Shown piece by piece: positions 55,861 through 64,000 of a DNA stretch of 64,000 nucleotides. The notes under the pieces are model-generated. The model was not told the origin of the DNA. It saw nothing but the letters and a program-made list of their open reading frames with translations, and ran no database searches. The DNA is from Paenibacillus etheri. GTDB taxonomy: Bacteria; Bacillota; Bacilli; Paenibacillales; Paenibacillaceae. Made by a program: the position numbers and the translations under genes. Location of the stretch: NCBI RefSeq assembly GCF_001012825.1, contig NZ_LCZJ02000013.1, positions 1 through 64,000 of the forward strand. The letters run 5' to 3'. How positions within the stretch are numbered: the stretch's first letter is position 1; every line of letters begins with the position of its first letter.

Positions 55861-56895
55861 ATGTTGGGTAGTTTTACGAAAGATTTAGGAATTGACTTGG
55901 GGACAGCGAATACGCTTGTCTATGTACGCGGTAAGGGGATTGTCGTAAGAGAGCCTTCCGTTGTAGCCATTAACACTGACACTAAGACGATTGAAGCCGT
56001 GGGTGAATCCGCTAAAAAAATGATCGGACGTACACCGGGAAACATCCGTGCGATCCGTCCGATGAAGGATGGCGTTATCGCTGATTTTGATACAACGGCT
56101 ACGATGATTAAATATTTTATTCGTCAAGCACAGAAACAGCGTTCCATGTTCCAGCGTCACCCTAATGTAATGGTCTGCGTACCATCCGGCATTACTGCTG
56201 TAGAGCAACGTGCCGTAGAAGATGCTACTAGACAAGCTGGTGCTCGCGAAGCTTATATTATCGAGGAACCTTTTGCTGCAGCGATTGGTGCAGATCTACC
56301 GGTATGGGAGCCTACAGGAAGTATGGTTGTTGATATCGGCGGAGGTACAACAGAAGTTGCTGTAATTTCACTCGGCGGTATTGTTACTAGTCGTTCCGTA
56401 CGCGTTGCGGGTGATGAAGCGGATGAGTCCATCATTCAATACATCAAACGTCAATACAATCTGATGATTGGTGAACGAACTTCGGAACAGCTTAAAATGG
56501 ATGTGGGTTCTGCTCTTCCGCTTGAGAAGGCTGAGACCATGGAAATTCGCGGACGCGATCTCGTAACAGGTTTGCCAAAGACGCTTACAATCACTTCCGA
56601 TGAGATCTGTGAAGCGTTGTCCGACACTGTGAGTTCAATAATTGAAGCTGTTAAAGTAACTTTGGAAAAATGTCCACCGGAGCTCGCAGCAGATATTATG
56701 GATCGCGGGATTGTCTTGACAGGTGGAGGCGCCTTGCTTCGTAACTTGGACAAGCTGCTTGCACGTGAAACTGGAATGCCAGTTATTGTCGCTGAGAACC
56801 CTCTGGATTGTGTAGCTATTGGAACAGGAAAGGCGCTTGATAATATCCATTTGTTCAAGAGTCGCAGCAGTTCCAGTCTTCGCTCTAAGAGATAA
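55861..56895 (+). CDS. mreB: Rod-shape determining actin homologue MreB
   Basis: Actin-like filament protein that guides lateral wall synthesis. Phosphate-1 motif [14 protein letters not shown] near residues 9-22, the connect motifs ([27 protein letters not shown]), phosphate-2 [15 protein letters not shown] near 157-171, and the adenosine motif [14 protein letters not shown] are present. Length 344. AAAGGAG precedes the ATG. It heads mreBCD-minCD. Confidence 0.98.
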   Translation: MLGSFTKDLGIDLGTANTLVYVRGKGIVVREPSVVAINTDTKTIEAVGESAKKMIGRTPGNIRAIRPMKDGVIADFDTTATMIKYFIRQAQKQRSMFQRHPNVMVCVPSGITAVEQRAVEDATRQAGAREAYIIEEPFAAAIGADLPVWEPTGSMVVDIGGGTTEVAVISLGGIVTSRSVRVAGDEADESIIQYIKRQYNLMIGERTSEQLKMDVGSALPLEKAETMEIRGRDLVTGLPKTLTITSDEICEALSDTVSSIIEAVKVTLEKCPPELAADIMDRGIVLTGGGALLRNLDKLLARETGMPVIVAENPLDCVAIGTGKALDNIHLFKSRSSSSLRSKR

Positions 56896-56957
56896 GCCTA
56901 TGTATTGCCACTTGTGTAAGTCAACCCCTGTTATGGGAGAAATACTGTTGTTAGAGG

Positions 56958-57836
56958 GTGTTGAAACTGTTTAAACTCTTAAGCAATAAACGTTTGTTTA
57001 TTCTGTTGATTACACTGGTGCTGTTCATTGTGGTGATGGGCTTCAGTTTGGCATCAAGGAGCAAATTGTCCTGGCCGGAGAATTTTCTTAGAGATACGAC
57101 TGGTTTCGTGCAAAAAATGTTCTACAAGCCCGCTGGATATGTAGCGGGCTTGTTTGAAGATATCGGAAATCTGAAAGATCTTGCTAAGGAAAATGAGGAG
57201 CTGAAGATTCTAGCCGCCCAATACGCACGTGATAAAGCCCAGTATAACTTCATTCAGGCACGGAATGATTCGTTGGAGGAAAAATGGAAGTTTACTGAAG
57301 AACAGAAGAAATTGTATAAATATGATTATCATATAGCGCAGGTAATAAGCCAGACTACAGAACCAAGCAATAGTACGATTGTAATCGATTTAGGTTCAAA
57401 AGATGGCGTTAGACCAAATATGTCCGTAATTTCTGTTGAAGGTTTGGTGGGCGTTATAAGCCAGGTCAGCAATTTCACTTCTACTGTGAAGCTTATGACC
57501 ATGATGGATACCAATGATCCTAATTCCCAGCCGCCTATTGCGGCAACTGCCTTAAATAAAGAGGGGAAGTCTTTTGGTATGATTGAGAGCTATAATCCAA
57601 AGACAAATAGAATGCTGATGACTAAAATTCCACCGGGCGATCCGATTGCAAAGGATGATGTAATTGTTTCCTCCGGTATTGGGGGATTGTATCCGCGAGG
57701 ATTGACCATCGGTACGGTTGATAGCGTTGAGGTTGGTGAATTTGGATTAACCTCTACAGCAGTGATTAAGCCTTCAGCAGAATTTCAGGACTGGAAAGAG
57801 CTGATTGTTGTTTATACGGAGGAGCGTGCTGAATAG
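56958..57836 (+). CDS. mreC: Rod-shape determining protein MreC
   Basis: Bitopic protein linking MreB to the wall synthesis enzymes. A basic start (KLFKLLSNKR) precedes one transmembrane helix at about residues 13-31, then a coiled coil (about 65-110) and the beta-rich MreC domain: VIDLGSKDGVRPNMSVISVEGLVGVISQV and VIVSSGIGGLYPRGLTIGTV. Length 292. The start is uncertain: GTG 56958 and the adjoining TTG 56961 both lie at the edge of the GAGGG ribosome-binding-like stretch. The stop codon shares a base with the mreD start. Confidence 0.96.
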   Translation: MLKLFKLLSNKRLFILLITLVLFIVVMGFSLASRSKLSWPENFLRDTTGFVQKMFYKPAGYVAGLFEDIGNLKDLAKENEELKILAAQYARDKAQYNFIQARNDSLEEKWKFTEEQKKLYKYDYHIAQVISQTTEPSNSTIVIDLGSKDGVRPNMSVISVEGLVGVISQVSNFTSTVKLMTMMDTNDPNSQPPIAATALNKEGKSFGMIESYNPKTNRMLMTKIPPGDPIAKDDVIVSSGIGGLYPRGLTIGTVDSVEVGEFGLTSTAVIKPSAEFQDWKELIVVYTEERAE

Positions 57837-58366
57837 TGAATATGCGCAGATCTGTTCTTGTTCTGCTACTGTTCCTCTTGTTTATTCTGGAGGGAACCAT
57901 TCTGCCTTGGCTAATTCCAGATGTTTGGCAGATGCGAATTATTCCGAATCTGGTGTTCGTTGTACTATTGTTCGTAGCTGTATATCATCATCGCCATACA
58001 GCGCTTATTCTGGGACTATCTTTCGGAATATTACATGATGTCGTTTTTTATGGCAGAATTCTAGGAGCACATTCTTTTGCGATGGGTCTGTCGGCGTATT
58101 TAATCGGCCTTCTGTTTCAGACTCCACGTGCTCCACTGCCTCTTATGATGACTGTGATTCTGCTCGGAAGCTTGCTAGAGGATAGTGTGTTATTTGGTAT
58201 TTATAGTGTATTCAAACTCAATCAGGAGCCCTATAGCTGGGCGATTTTGGATCATATGCTACCAACGATGCTCTTTCATTTTGCTATCGCTCTGATCCTC
58301 TACATACCGGTACGACGCCAGCTTGAGCTGATCAAGAAAGAGAAGAGTACGGAAGAAGCGGCATAA
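57836..58366 (+). CDS. mreD: Rod-shape determining protein MreD
   Basis: Integral membrane component of the elongation machinery; 176 residues with five to six hydrophobic helices. The GTG start shares its first base with the mreC stop codon, and GGAGGAG lies at 57818-57824 inside mreC. The family pattern RIIPNLVFVVLLFVAVYHHRHTALILGLSFGILHDVVFYGRILG with its G-x-x-DV segment is present. Called from topology, position and these residues. Confidence 0.95.
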   Translation: MNMRRSVLVLLLFLLFILEGTILPWLIPDVWQMRIIPNLVFVVLLFVAVYHHRHTALILGLSFGILHDVVFYGRILGAHSFAMGLSAYLIGLLFQTPRAPLPLMMTVILLGSLLEDSVLFGIYSVFKLNQEPYSWAILDHMLPTMLFHFAIALILYIPVRRQLELIKKEKSTEEAA

Positions 58367-58446
58367 AGAAGCTTCTATTTTCTTTCTTTATAAAGCAGGA
58401 ATTTAAGGGGCCCGGCACGAATGAATGAGGATAGGGGGCCAGGCAT

Positions 58447-59106
58447 ATGACAGTAAAATCCAAGCATGTAAGGATTAAGGGCATCAAGGATGGCCTGATA
58501 TTCCTGCTAGACGACAAGTGTCCCTTCGAAGATCTTCTGAGCGAGCTTCGCTATAAGCTGGAGCACAGCCATCAAAATATTTTGACTGGACCGATTGTGC
58601 ATGTGGACATTAAGCTGGGCAATCGTCCCGTAACTGAGGAAGATAAGGAAGCTGTGCTGGAGATTCTGAAAGGACAGGGAAACCTACTGATTCGTTCCAT
58701 AGAGGCGCTTCCAGTGCCCGGCAGTGAGGATAATGACGCGTTGTATCTAATGAGCGGGATTCTTCGTTCCGGTCAGGTGCTGCACCATGATGGAAATCTT
58801 TTATATCTGGGGGATGTGAACCCAGGAGGAACTATAACCTGTTCAGGCGATATCTATATTCTAGGATCACTTAGAGGTATGGCGCATGCTGGAGTAGATG
58901 GGAATGAGGAAGCGATTATCGCTGCTTCATTAATGTCTCCAACACAACTGCGAATTGCTGATATTATTAGTCGTCCTCCTGATGAGTGGGAAACCCGTGA
59001 AAGCAGTATGGAGTTTGCATATTTAACGAACGGAGCTATGCAAATCGATAAAATTCATAATTTAGTCAAAGTACGTCAGGATTTAAATGTGTTTAAAGGG
59101 GTGTAG
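58447..59106 (+). CDS. minC: Septum-site determining protein MinC
   Basis: FtsZ inhibitor that prevents polar division. N-terminal domain (about residues 1-100) begins KSKHVRIKGIKDGLIFLLDD; the C-terminal beta-helix domain has RSGQVLHHDGNLLYLGDVNPGGTITCSGDIYILGSLRGMAHAG near 114-156, the MinD-binding face. Length 219. GGGGGCCAGG lies before ATG 58447. minD follows after five bases. Confidence 0.97.
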   Translation: MTVKSKHVRIKGIKDGLIFLLDDKCPFEDLLSELRYKLEHSHQNILTGPIVHVDIKLGNRPVTEEDKEAVLEILKGQGNLLIRSIEALPVPGSEDNDALYLMSGILRSGQVLHHDGNLLYLGDVNPGGTITCSGDIYILGSLRGMAHAGVDGNEEAIIAASLMSPTQLRIADIISRPPDEWETRESSMEFAYLTNGAMQIDKIHNLVKVRQDLNVFKGV

Positions 59107-59111
59107 CCTCC

Positions 59112-59906
59112 ATGGGAGAAGCGATAGTCGTAACCTCGGGTAAAGGCGGAGTTGGCAAAACAACCACAACAGCCAATATTGGAACCGCACTTGCACTGCA
59201 GGGTAAAAAAGTATGTCTCGTCGATACCGACATTGGACTGCGTAATCTGGATGTAGTAATGGGGCTTGAGAATCGTATTATTTATGATCTTGTGGATGTA
59301 GCGGAGGGTCGTTGTCGCCTAAATCAAGCACTCGTTAAAGACAAACGCTTTGATGAGTTGTATATGTTGCCTGCGGCTCAAACGAAGGACAAAACGTCCG
59401 TCACTCCTGAACAAGTAAAAGATATCATTCTCGAACTGAAGAAGGAATATGAATATATTCTGATTGATTGTCCAGCTGGGATTGAACATGGCTTCCGCAA
59501 TGCGATTGCCGGTGCGGATAAAGCGATCGTGGTTACCACACCAGAGCATGCTGCTGTGCGGGATGCGGATCGTATTATCGGACTGCTTGAACAGTCGCAT
59601 GTGGAATCGCCAAAGCTGGTGGTAAATCGTATTCGCCCAGGTCTTGTGAAGTCTGGGGATATGCTTGATATTGAGGATATTTTACAGGTGCTGAATATTG
59701 ATCTTATCGGAATTGTTCCGGATGATGAATTGGTCATTAAGGCCGCAAATAGTGGAGAACCTACAGTTATGAATCCTGATTCGTCAGCCGCTATTGCCTA
59801 CCGCAATATTGCACGTCGAATTTTAGGTGATGCTGTACCGCTAATGCAGCTTGATCGGAAACCGGGAGCATTTAAGAAATTCAAGAAATTTTTCGGTATG
59901 GCTTAA
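59112..59906 (+). CDS. minD: Septum-site determining ATPase MinD
   Basis: Membrane-associated ATPase that recruits MinC. Deviant Walker A GKGGVGKTTTTAN at residues 10-22, Walker A' DTDIGLRNLDVVMG, Walker B YILIDCPAGIE, and a C-terminal amphipathic tail (GAFKKFKKFFGMA) for membrane binding. Length 264. A terminator follows, closing the mreB-minD unit. Confidence 0.98.
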   Translation: MGEAIVVTSGKGGVGKTTTTANIGTALALQGKKVCLVDTDIGLRNLDVVMGLENRIIYDLVDVAEGRCRLNQALVKDKRFDELYMLPAAQTKDKTSVTPEQVKDIILELKKEYEYILIDCPAGIEHGFRNAIAGADKAIVVTTPEHAAVRDADRIIGLLEQSHVESPKLVVNRIRPGLVKSGDMLDIEDILQVLNIDLIGIVPDDELVIKAANSGEPTVMNPDSSAAIAYRNIARRILGDAVPLMQLDRKPGAFKKFKKFFGMA

Positions 59907-59942
59907 TTTTGCACCAGGCAATCTTACTATAGAAGCATAAAC

Positions 59943-59985
59943 GGTCCCACCACTAGAGAGATCTATGGGTGGGATTTATTTATTT
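59943..59985 (+). terminator. Intrinsic terminator after minD
   Basis: TCCCACC (59945-59951) pairs with GGTGGGA (59968-59974), with a further CTAG/CTA part inside, followed by TTTATTTATTT. Confidence 0.72.
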
Positions 59986-60013
59986 AGTGGCATTTAAGTG
60001 CTCCACCTTGGGT

Positions 60014-60067
60014 GGGCTTGTTCTAAAGAGACTTCCGTGCTTCATAAAATGGAAGTAAAACAAGCCC
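60014..60067 (+). repeat. Nested hairpin directly upstream of spoIVFA
   Basis: GGGCTTGTT (60014-60022) pairs perfectly with AACAAGCCC (60059-60067), and inside it ACTTCC (60031-60036) pairs with GGAAGT (60051-60056). No T-run follows; the ribosome binding site CGGAGGG begins four bases later. It may be a leader structure or a protein-binding palindrome. Confidence 0.65.
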
Positions 60068-60083
60068 GTCCGGAGGGATAAAT

Positions 60084-60947
60084 ATGGATCTCAAATCAGA
60101 TATCAAGAACCGCCGCAAGGAGCGTATTCGTAGTTTGCTGGAGGAAATCCCAGATATAGAAACAGCGGAGGTGCCTCCGCTATTCGTTATGCCCGAAAAA
60201 AGTACGAGCTTCAAGGAGTGGGGCACGGGATTTAAGAGGAATGAGGAGCAATCCTCGATAGAGCCTGATCCAGAAGTGATGTGGAAAGAGAGACGTGGGG
60301 GCTGGGAGGAACCTGGTGGAGGAGGTTCTAATTTCTCTGCCGGTTTTATTCGTCGGGTTGTAGCCAGTGTGCTTGTGTTTGGAGCGGTGTGGGGAGTTTT
60401 TGCGGTTCACCAGCCATGGTCCTATAAAGTTCAAACTTTTATTAGTGATGCCTTGAGCAATGACATGGATTTCACAGCAGTTCGGGTATGGTATGAGGAA
60501 AACTTTAATGGTGCACCGGCGTTCATTCCGATATTTGGTGACAAAGATGAACCTGCTCAGAAGGCAGCAGCGCATCATGAGCTTAGTGCTCCGGTAGCTG
60601 GAAGCATAATTCAACCCTTTGCTTCCACGCTAAAAGGTGTAGAAATTATGCCTCAAATCGATTCAACATCAAATGTGACGGTGAAGAGTATAGACATGGG
60701 ACGCGTTCTTTCTATCTCCAAAGAACTGGACGGTGGCATTCGAATTGCGGTTCAACATTCTGGAGGAATCACAGCAGAATATGGACATTTAAATGGTACC
60801 AAACTGGAGATTGATGACTGGATTCAGAGTGGAGATGAACTCGGTTGGATGCTGGAGAAAGAGGGCACCTCAGCTCCAACGCTGTTTTTTGCCGTGATAA
60901 AAGACAAGACTTATATTGATCCTACAGAAGTGGTATCGTTTGATTAG
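60084..60947 (+). CDS. spoIVFA: SpoIVFA-like regulator with degenerate LytM/M23 domain
   Basis: Membrane partner that holds the intramembrane protease SpoIVFB inactive in the outer forespore membrane. A cytoplasmic N-terminal part of about 90 residues (DLKSDIKNRRKERIRSLLEEIP) precedes one transmembrane helix near residues 93-111; the C-terminal domain (about 170-285) is M23-like: HHELSAPVAGSIIQPF, GGIRIAVQHSGGITAEYGHLN, and SAPTLFFAVIKD. In active M23 enzymes the last segment reads LHFEI-like; here the His is Phe, and the first HxxxD ligands are not evident, so it should be catalytically dead. CGGAGGG sets ATG 60084. It overlaps spoIVFB. Confidence 0.92.
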   Translation: MDLKSDIKNRRKERIRSLLEEIPDIETAEVPPLFVMPEKSTSFKEWGTGFKRNEEQSSIEPDPEVMWKERRGGWEEPGGGGSNFSAGFIRRVVASVLVFGAVWGVFAVHQPWSYKVQTFISDALSNDMDFTAVRVWYEENFNGAPAFIPIFGDKDEPAQKAAAHHELSAPVAGSIIQPFASTLKGVEIMPQIDSTSNVTVKSIDMGRVLSISKELDGGIRIAVQHSGGITAEYGHLNGTKLEIDDWIQSGDELGWMLEKEGTSAPTLFFAVIKDKTYIDPTEVVSFD

Positions 60948-61782
60948 GATCTTAGGGATCGATTTGTCACTACATCCATTGTTCGTAATCATCATGTTGT
61001 TCTCTGTACTCACAGGACAATTTCTGGAGTTGCTTACTTTATTTACGATCGTCCTCATTCATGAAATAGGACATGTGGTGGCTGCCCTTCTAGTTGGTGT
61101 TACAGTTAAATCGGTTCAGCTTCTTCCGTTTGGCGGAGTTGCGGTTATTGAGGATCATGGGCGGCTCACCGCTAGTCGTGAGATTGGGATTGCACTTGCC
61201 GGCCCGCTGCAAAATGGAATCATGATTGTTATGGCTCTTGGGCTTCAGCAAGCAGGTTATGGCAATCAGGAATTTTTAATCTATTTTATAAATGCTAATG
61301 CAATTATTGCACTCTTTAATCTATTGCCTGTTCTGCCACTTGATGGAGGCAAAGTACTTCAAGCTACAGTAAGTTTATTTCTTCCTTATTACTATACTTT
61401 GCTGTGGAGCGGACGAGTAAGTGTTGCTGCAAGTATTCTTGTGATTGTTTATGCGCTACTGCCCCTTGGAGCGGGTGGAGGCTTGAGGCTGAATATGGTT
61501 ATGATCGGTGCTTTTCTATTGTATTCAAATCTCACGGATCATCGGAATTTACCGTACCGATTCGTTGCATTTTTGATGAATAGGGAGGCTGTTTATGAGT
61601 ATCATTTGCGGACAGGAAGTGTGGCTCGTCCAATTGTTGCCTTATCGGCGAAACCTTTAGATGCTATCTTGCGTCTATTTAAACGTAATCAATATCATTT
61701 TATCTATGTATTAAACGGCAAAGGAAATGTTGTTGCTGTTGTGCCGGAACAGCGCTTAATATCTACTTACTTTGGAATGTAG
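60940..61782 (+). CDS. spoIVFB: Intramembrane metalloprotease SpoIVFB (site-2 protease family)
   Basis: Cleaves pro-sigma-K in the mother cell. The zinc-site motif HEIGH is at residues 41-45 in LIHEIGHVVAALLVG, the second motif is NLLPVLPLDGGKVLQ, and six hydrophobic helices are visible. The C-terminal 80 residues resemble a CBS domain (RPIVALSAKPLDAILRLF, FIYVLNGKGNVVAVVPE). The open frame begins at TTG 60916, but only TTG 60940 has a ribosome-binding-like GAAGTGG at a normal distance; it gives 280 residues and overlaps the spoIVFA stop by eight bases, implying coupled translation of inhibitor and protease. Confidence 0.93.
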   Translation: MIRILGIDLSLHPLFVIIMLFSVLTGQFLELLTLFTIVLIHEIGHVVAALLVGVTVKSVQLLPFGGVAVIEDHGRLTASREIGIALAGPLQNGIMIVMALGLQQAGYGNQEFLIYFINANAIIALFNLLPVLPLDGGKVLQATVSLFLPYYYTLLWSGRVSVAASILVIVYALLPLGAGGGLRLNMVMIGAFLLYSNLTDHRNLPYRFVAFLMNREAVYEYHLRTGSVARPIVALSAKPLDAILRLFKRNQYHFIYVLNGKGNVVAVVPEQRLISTYFGM

Positions 61783-61840
61783 TGTATTTATGCTGAGAGT
61801 GAGAAGGGATCAAGGAATGAACGAAACCAGAGGTGAAGCC

Positions 61841-63082
61841 ATGAAACAGATGATCGTTCACTGCACGCAGCACATTACCCGAATGGCTCTTCTGGAGAAC
61901 GGAAGGCTTGTGGAGTACGCGGCTGAACGCGATCAGCAGCAAGGGCTGGTCGGAAGTTATTATAAAGGCCGTGTGATTAACGTACTTCCAGGTATGCAGG
62001 CTGCTTTTGTTGACATTGGACAGAAGAAGAATGCTTTTTTATATGTTGATGATGTATTGCATCCTCATTTGGATAAACAGCCGGATGTGAAGCCCTCTAT
62101 CGAGACACTTTTGCAGCCTGGTCAGGATATTGTTGTACAAGTAAGAAAAGAGCCTAGTGGAGGCAAGGGTGCGCGTGTAACGACCCATTATACATTGCCT
62201 GGTCGTTGGATGGTGTACATGCCCTTTGCAGATTATGTCGGGGTATCCAAAAAAATAAGTCGCGATGCAGAACGTAGCCGGCTCAAAGGAATTGGTGAAC
62301 GTCTGCGGATGAAAGAAGAAGGGCTTATTATGCGGACCGTCTCACAGGATGAGCCACATGAAGCGGTGGAAGGTGATCTTTCATTTTTACGTGCGCAATG
62401 GGATAACATTACACGTCGGGCGCAAACCTCAGAAGCTCCGGCTCTGTTGCATCGTGATCTTAGTATTGTTCAACGCTTCATAAGAGATGCATTTAATCCA
62501 CAGCGAGATCAGTTGATTATAGATTCTCCAGCAGCAGTTAAAGAAGCCACGGCATTTCTGGATGACATGGCACCTGATGGGTACAAGCCTGTAAGTTTGT
62601 ATAATGGATCGGAGTCCATTTTTACAGCCTATGGGGTTCAGGAACAGCTGCACAAGAGTTTCAGTCGCAAGATCACGCTCGAGGGCGGAGCAACAATGAT
62701 CTGGGATGAAACGGAGGCGCTCACCGTTATTGACGTTAACACCGCGCAATACATTGGGGGAGCATCGCTTGAAGAGACGGTGACGAATACTAATTTGCTT
62801 GCAGCAGAGGAGATTGGTCGTCTAATCCGTTTACGAGATACGGGCGGAATCATTATTGTCGATTTTATTGATATGGAAGAAGAAATACACCGTAAAATGG
62901 TTACCGAGCGGCTGGAGAAAGTGATCTGCAAGGATCGAACCAAAACACATATTCTGGGTTGGACAAGACTTGGACTCCTCGAGATGACCCGTAAGAAGGC
63001 AAGACATGATTCAGCCAGCTTCGCACCTATCCTTTGTCAGTGCTGCGGAGGAACTGGGAAAGTTGGACAATGGATGGAATGA
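61841..63082 (+). CDS. rng: Ribonuclease E/G family endoribonuclease
   Basis: Single-strand-specific endoribonuclease. The N-terminal S1 domain (GSYYKGRVINVLPGMQAAFVDIGQKKNAFLYVDD) lies near residues 35-70; the catalytic Asp298 (VIDVNTA) and Asp341 (IIVDFIDME) are 43 residues apart, as in E. coli RNase E; the zinc-link CxxC is Cys399/Cys402 in CQCCGG. At 413 residues it is RNase G-like, with no RNase E scaffold. The frame is open from 61772; ATG 61841 has AGAGGTG, and ATG 61817 with AAGGGA is a possible alternative. B. subtilis has no such gene here (it uses RNase Y), so this marks another lineage. Confidence 0.93.
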   Translation: MKQMIVHCTQHITRMALLENGRLVEYAAERDQQQGLVGSYYKGRVINVLPGMQAAFVDIGQKKNAFLYVDDVLHPHLDKQPDVKPSIETLLQPGQDIVVQVRKEPSGGKGARVTTHYTLPGRWMVYMPFADYVGVSKKISRDAERSRLKGIGERLRMKEEGLIMRTVSQDEPHEAVEGDLSFLRAQWDNITRRAQTSEAPALLHRDLSIVQRFIRDAFNPQRDQLIIDSPAAVKEATAFLDDMAPDGYKPVSLYNGSESIFTAYGVQEQLHKSFSRKITLEGGATMIWDETEALTVIDVNTAQYIGGASLEETVTNTNLLAAEEIGRLIRLRDTGGIIIVDFIDMEEEIHRKMVTERLEKVICKDRTKTHILGWTRLGLLEMTRKKARHDSASFAPILCQCCGGTGKVGQWME

Positions 63083-63083
63083 G

Positions 63084-63112
63084 TTGACGATAGGCGATAA
63101 GTATGATAATAT
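63084..63112 (+). promoter_or_regulatory. Probable promoter of the rplU operon
   Basis: TTGACG (63084-63089), 17-base spacer, TAATAT (63107-63112), just behind the RNase gene stop codon. Confidence 0.65.
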
Positions 63113-63117
63113 CTTCA

Positions 63118-63235
63118 AGTATGTGTTTGATTCATTCAATCCTGCACATGCTGTAACCGCTCCGATCGGGTACATAAGTGCAGTTCCCACGGGAATCTGC
63201 CACCTAGACTAGGCGAGTCTGAGACATGAGGAGGT
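63118..63235 (+). ncRNA. Candidate L21 leader (r-protein autoregulatory 5' UTR)
   Basis: The 118-base leader between promoter and rplU has short complementary pieces (CCGATCGG, TTCCCACGGGAA) and a conserved-looking TAACCGCTCCGATCGGGTAC. Firmicute rplU genes often carry an L21 leader in this place. I could not fold it or compare it to the Rfam family, so the call rests on position. Confidence 0.45.
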
Positions 63236-63244
63236 GCAAGTAAA

Positions 63245-63556
63245 ATGTATGCAATTATCGAAACTGGCGGTAAACAATACAAAGTCCAAGAGGGCGATGT
63301 TTTGTTCATTGAGAAGTTGGAAGCTGAAGACGGCGCAAGTGTAACTTTTGACCGTGTATTGGCTGTTTCTAACGAAGGTGGTCTGACTGCAGGAGCTCCA
63401 CTCGTAAGCGGCGCGTCTGTAACAGCTAAAGTCGAGAAACATGGTAAAGGCGCTAAGGTTGTAGTTTACAAATACAAACCTAAGAAGAACTACCACAAGA
63501 AACAAGGCCATCGTCAACCGTACACGAAAGTAACTATCGAGAAGATTCAAGCGTAA
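63245..63556 (+). CDS. rplU: 50S ribosomal protein L21
   Basis: Ribosomal protein bL21, 103 residues. [25 protein letters not shown] at the N-terminus and [24 protein letters not shown] at the C-terminus are diagnostic. GGAGGTG lies eight to nine bases upstream. First gene of rplU-prp-rpmA. Confidence 0.98.
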   Translation: MYAIIETGGKQYKVQEGDVLFIEKLEAEDGASVTFDRVLAVSNEGGLTAGAPLVSGASVTAKVEKHGKGAKVVVYKYKPKKNYHKKQGHRQPYTKVTIEKIQA

Positions 63557-63568
63557 GAAGGTGCGTGA

Positions 63569-63904
63569 ATGATTAACGTACGGATTACACGATCTTCGGA
63601 TCTAGGGACTATCGTTGGCTTTGAGGTAAAAGGGCACGCGGGTTATGCAAAGCGTGGCGAAGATATCGTATGTGCCGGAGTTTCGGCCGTAACGGTTGGA
63701 ACCGTCAATTCGATTGAGACTTTGACCGGAATCTCCATGGATACATCCATGAAGAACGGATTCCTAAGTGGAACATTAAGTTCCATTCATGATTTCGATA
63801 CTTCCACGAAGGTGCAATTGCTGCTTGAATCCATGGTCGTGATGCTAAATGATATCGCAGAATCATACGGAAAGTATCTTCAAATAGAGCAAGTAAATAT
63901 TTAA
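63569..63904 (+). CDS. prp: Prp (YsxB), ribosomal-processing cysteine protease
   Basis: Cysteine protease that removes the N-terminal extension of L27. His23 in [11 protein letters not shown] and Cys35 in [10 protein letters not shown] form the catalytic pair, matching His22/Cys34 of the S. aureus enzyme. Length 111. It starts 12 bases after rplU with AAGGTG. Its predicted substrate, an L27 precursor with the cleavable leader, is encoded directly downstream. Confidence 0.96.
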   Translation: MINVRITRSSDLGTIVGFEVKGHAGYAKRGEDIVCAGVSAVTVGTVNSIETLTGISMDTSMKNGFLSGTLSSIHDFDTSTKVQLLLESMVVMLNDIAESYGKYLQIEQVNI

Positions 63905-63921
63905 AGAAGGAGGTTGACAAC

Positions 63922-64000
63922 ATGTTGAAATTGAATCTTCAATTGTTCGCATCGAAAAAAGGTGTAGGTTCCACAAAGAACGGACGGGATTCCCATTCCA
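63922..64000 (+). CDS. rpmA: 50S ribosomal protein L27, cut by the window end
   Basis: The first 26 codons read [10 protein letters not shown] then [16 protein letters not shown]. The leader LKLNLQLFA is the Firmicute L27 extension removed by Prp before the mature N-terminus. ATG 63922 follows GGAGG eight bases upstream. The rest lies outside the window. Confidence 0.97.
   Translation, partial: MLKLNLQLFASKKGVGSTKNGRDSHS

Noticed and set aside
1-64000. CRISPR arrays, insertion sequences, tRNA or rRNA genes
   Set aside because: No regular spaced repeats, transposase-like proteins, terminal repeats with target duplications, or cloverleaf-like sequences were recognised on reading; a tool scan was not possible.

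Overview
The window looks like a chromosomal segment of a spore-forming, low-to-moderate-GC Firmicute, most likely Paenibacillus or a close relative. The evidence is the gene order lonB-lonA-ysxC / hemA-hemX-hemC-hemD-hemB-hemL-spoVID-valS-folC / spoIIB-maf-radC-mreBCD-minCD-spoIVFA-spoIVFB-rplU-prp-rpmA, which follows the Bacillus subtilis order. Strong AGGAGG ribosome binding sites, a T-box leader before valS, sporulation genes and frequent GTG/TTG starts agree. Several features are more Paenibacillus-like: an SLH-domain surface protein, a fused CobA-HemD protein, an RNase E/G gene before rplU, and stalk-domain (copper amine oxidase N-terminal-like) proteins. The genus is an inference.

Layout. 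1-5.6 kb: the two Lon proteases and the ribosome-assembly GTPase YsxC. 5.7-29.4 kb: a surface-polysaccharide locus sitting between ysxC and hemA. It holds a PHP-type tyrosine phosphatase, an SLH protein, a Wzz-like co-polymerase and its BY-kinase, a membrane NDP-sugar dehydratase, two exported proteins of unknown role, a priming sugar-phosphate transferase, glycosyltransferases, the three UDP-L-FucNAc genes, a Wzx-like flippase, a CapK-like adenylate-forming enzyme, UDP-glucose dehydrogenase, a YdcF-like protein and a Wzy-like polymerase. From about 14.6 kb it is visibly AT-richer than its surroundings, and its end is bounded by two gene-free stretches. 30.1-39.4 kb: the heme/siroheme genes from glutamyl-tRNA to the branch point, followed by an RluA-family pseudouridine synthase.

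39.7-47.4 kb: spoVID, the valS T-box and valS, folC and murC. 47.5-52.6 kb: an accessory block with two paralogous membrane diguanylate cyclases, a glycosyltransferase-like protein and, on the minus strand, a meso-diaminopimelate dehydrogenase whose best start codon is CTG. 52.7-64 kb: spoIIB-like, DUF4321, maf, radC, mreBCD, minCD, spoIVFA/FB, an RNase E/G, and the rplU-prp-rpmA operon, with rpmA cut by the window end.

How the genes work together. The glycan locus contains all the roles of a Wzx/Wzy pathway (priming, transfer, flipping, polymerisation, chain-length control by Wzz and BY-kinase/phosphatase), and the sugar genes predict L-FucNAc and glucuronate in the repeat unit. The most unusual points are the SLH protein and the two uncharacterised exported proteins inside that locus, the tandem diguanylate cyclases with degenerate inhibitory sites, the CTG start of ddh, a 114-bp tandem repeat carrying alternating inverted 13-mers before hemB, and several strong hairpins without U-tracts. 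No insertion sequence, CRISPR array, tRNA or rRNA gene was recognised.
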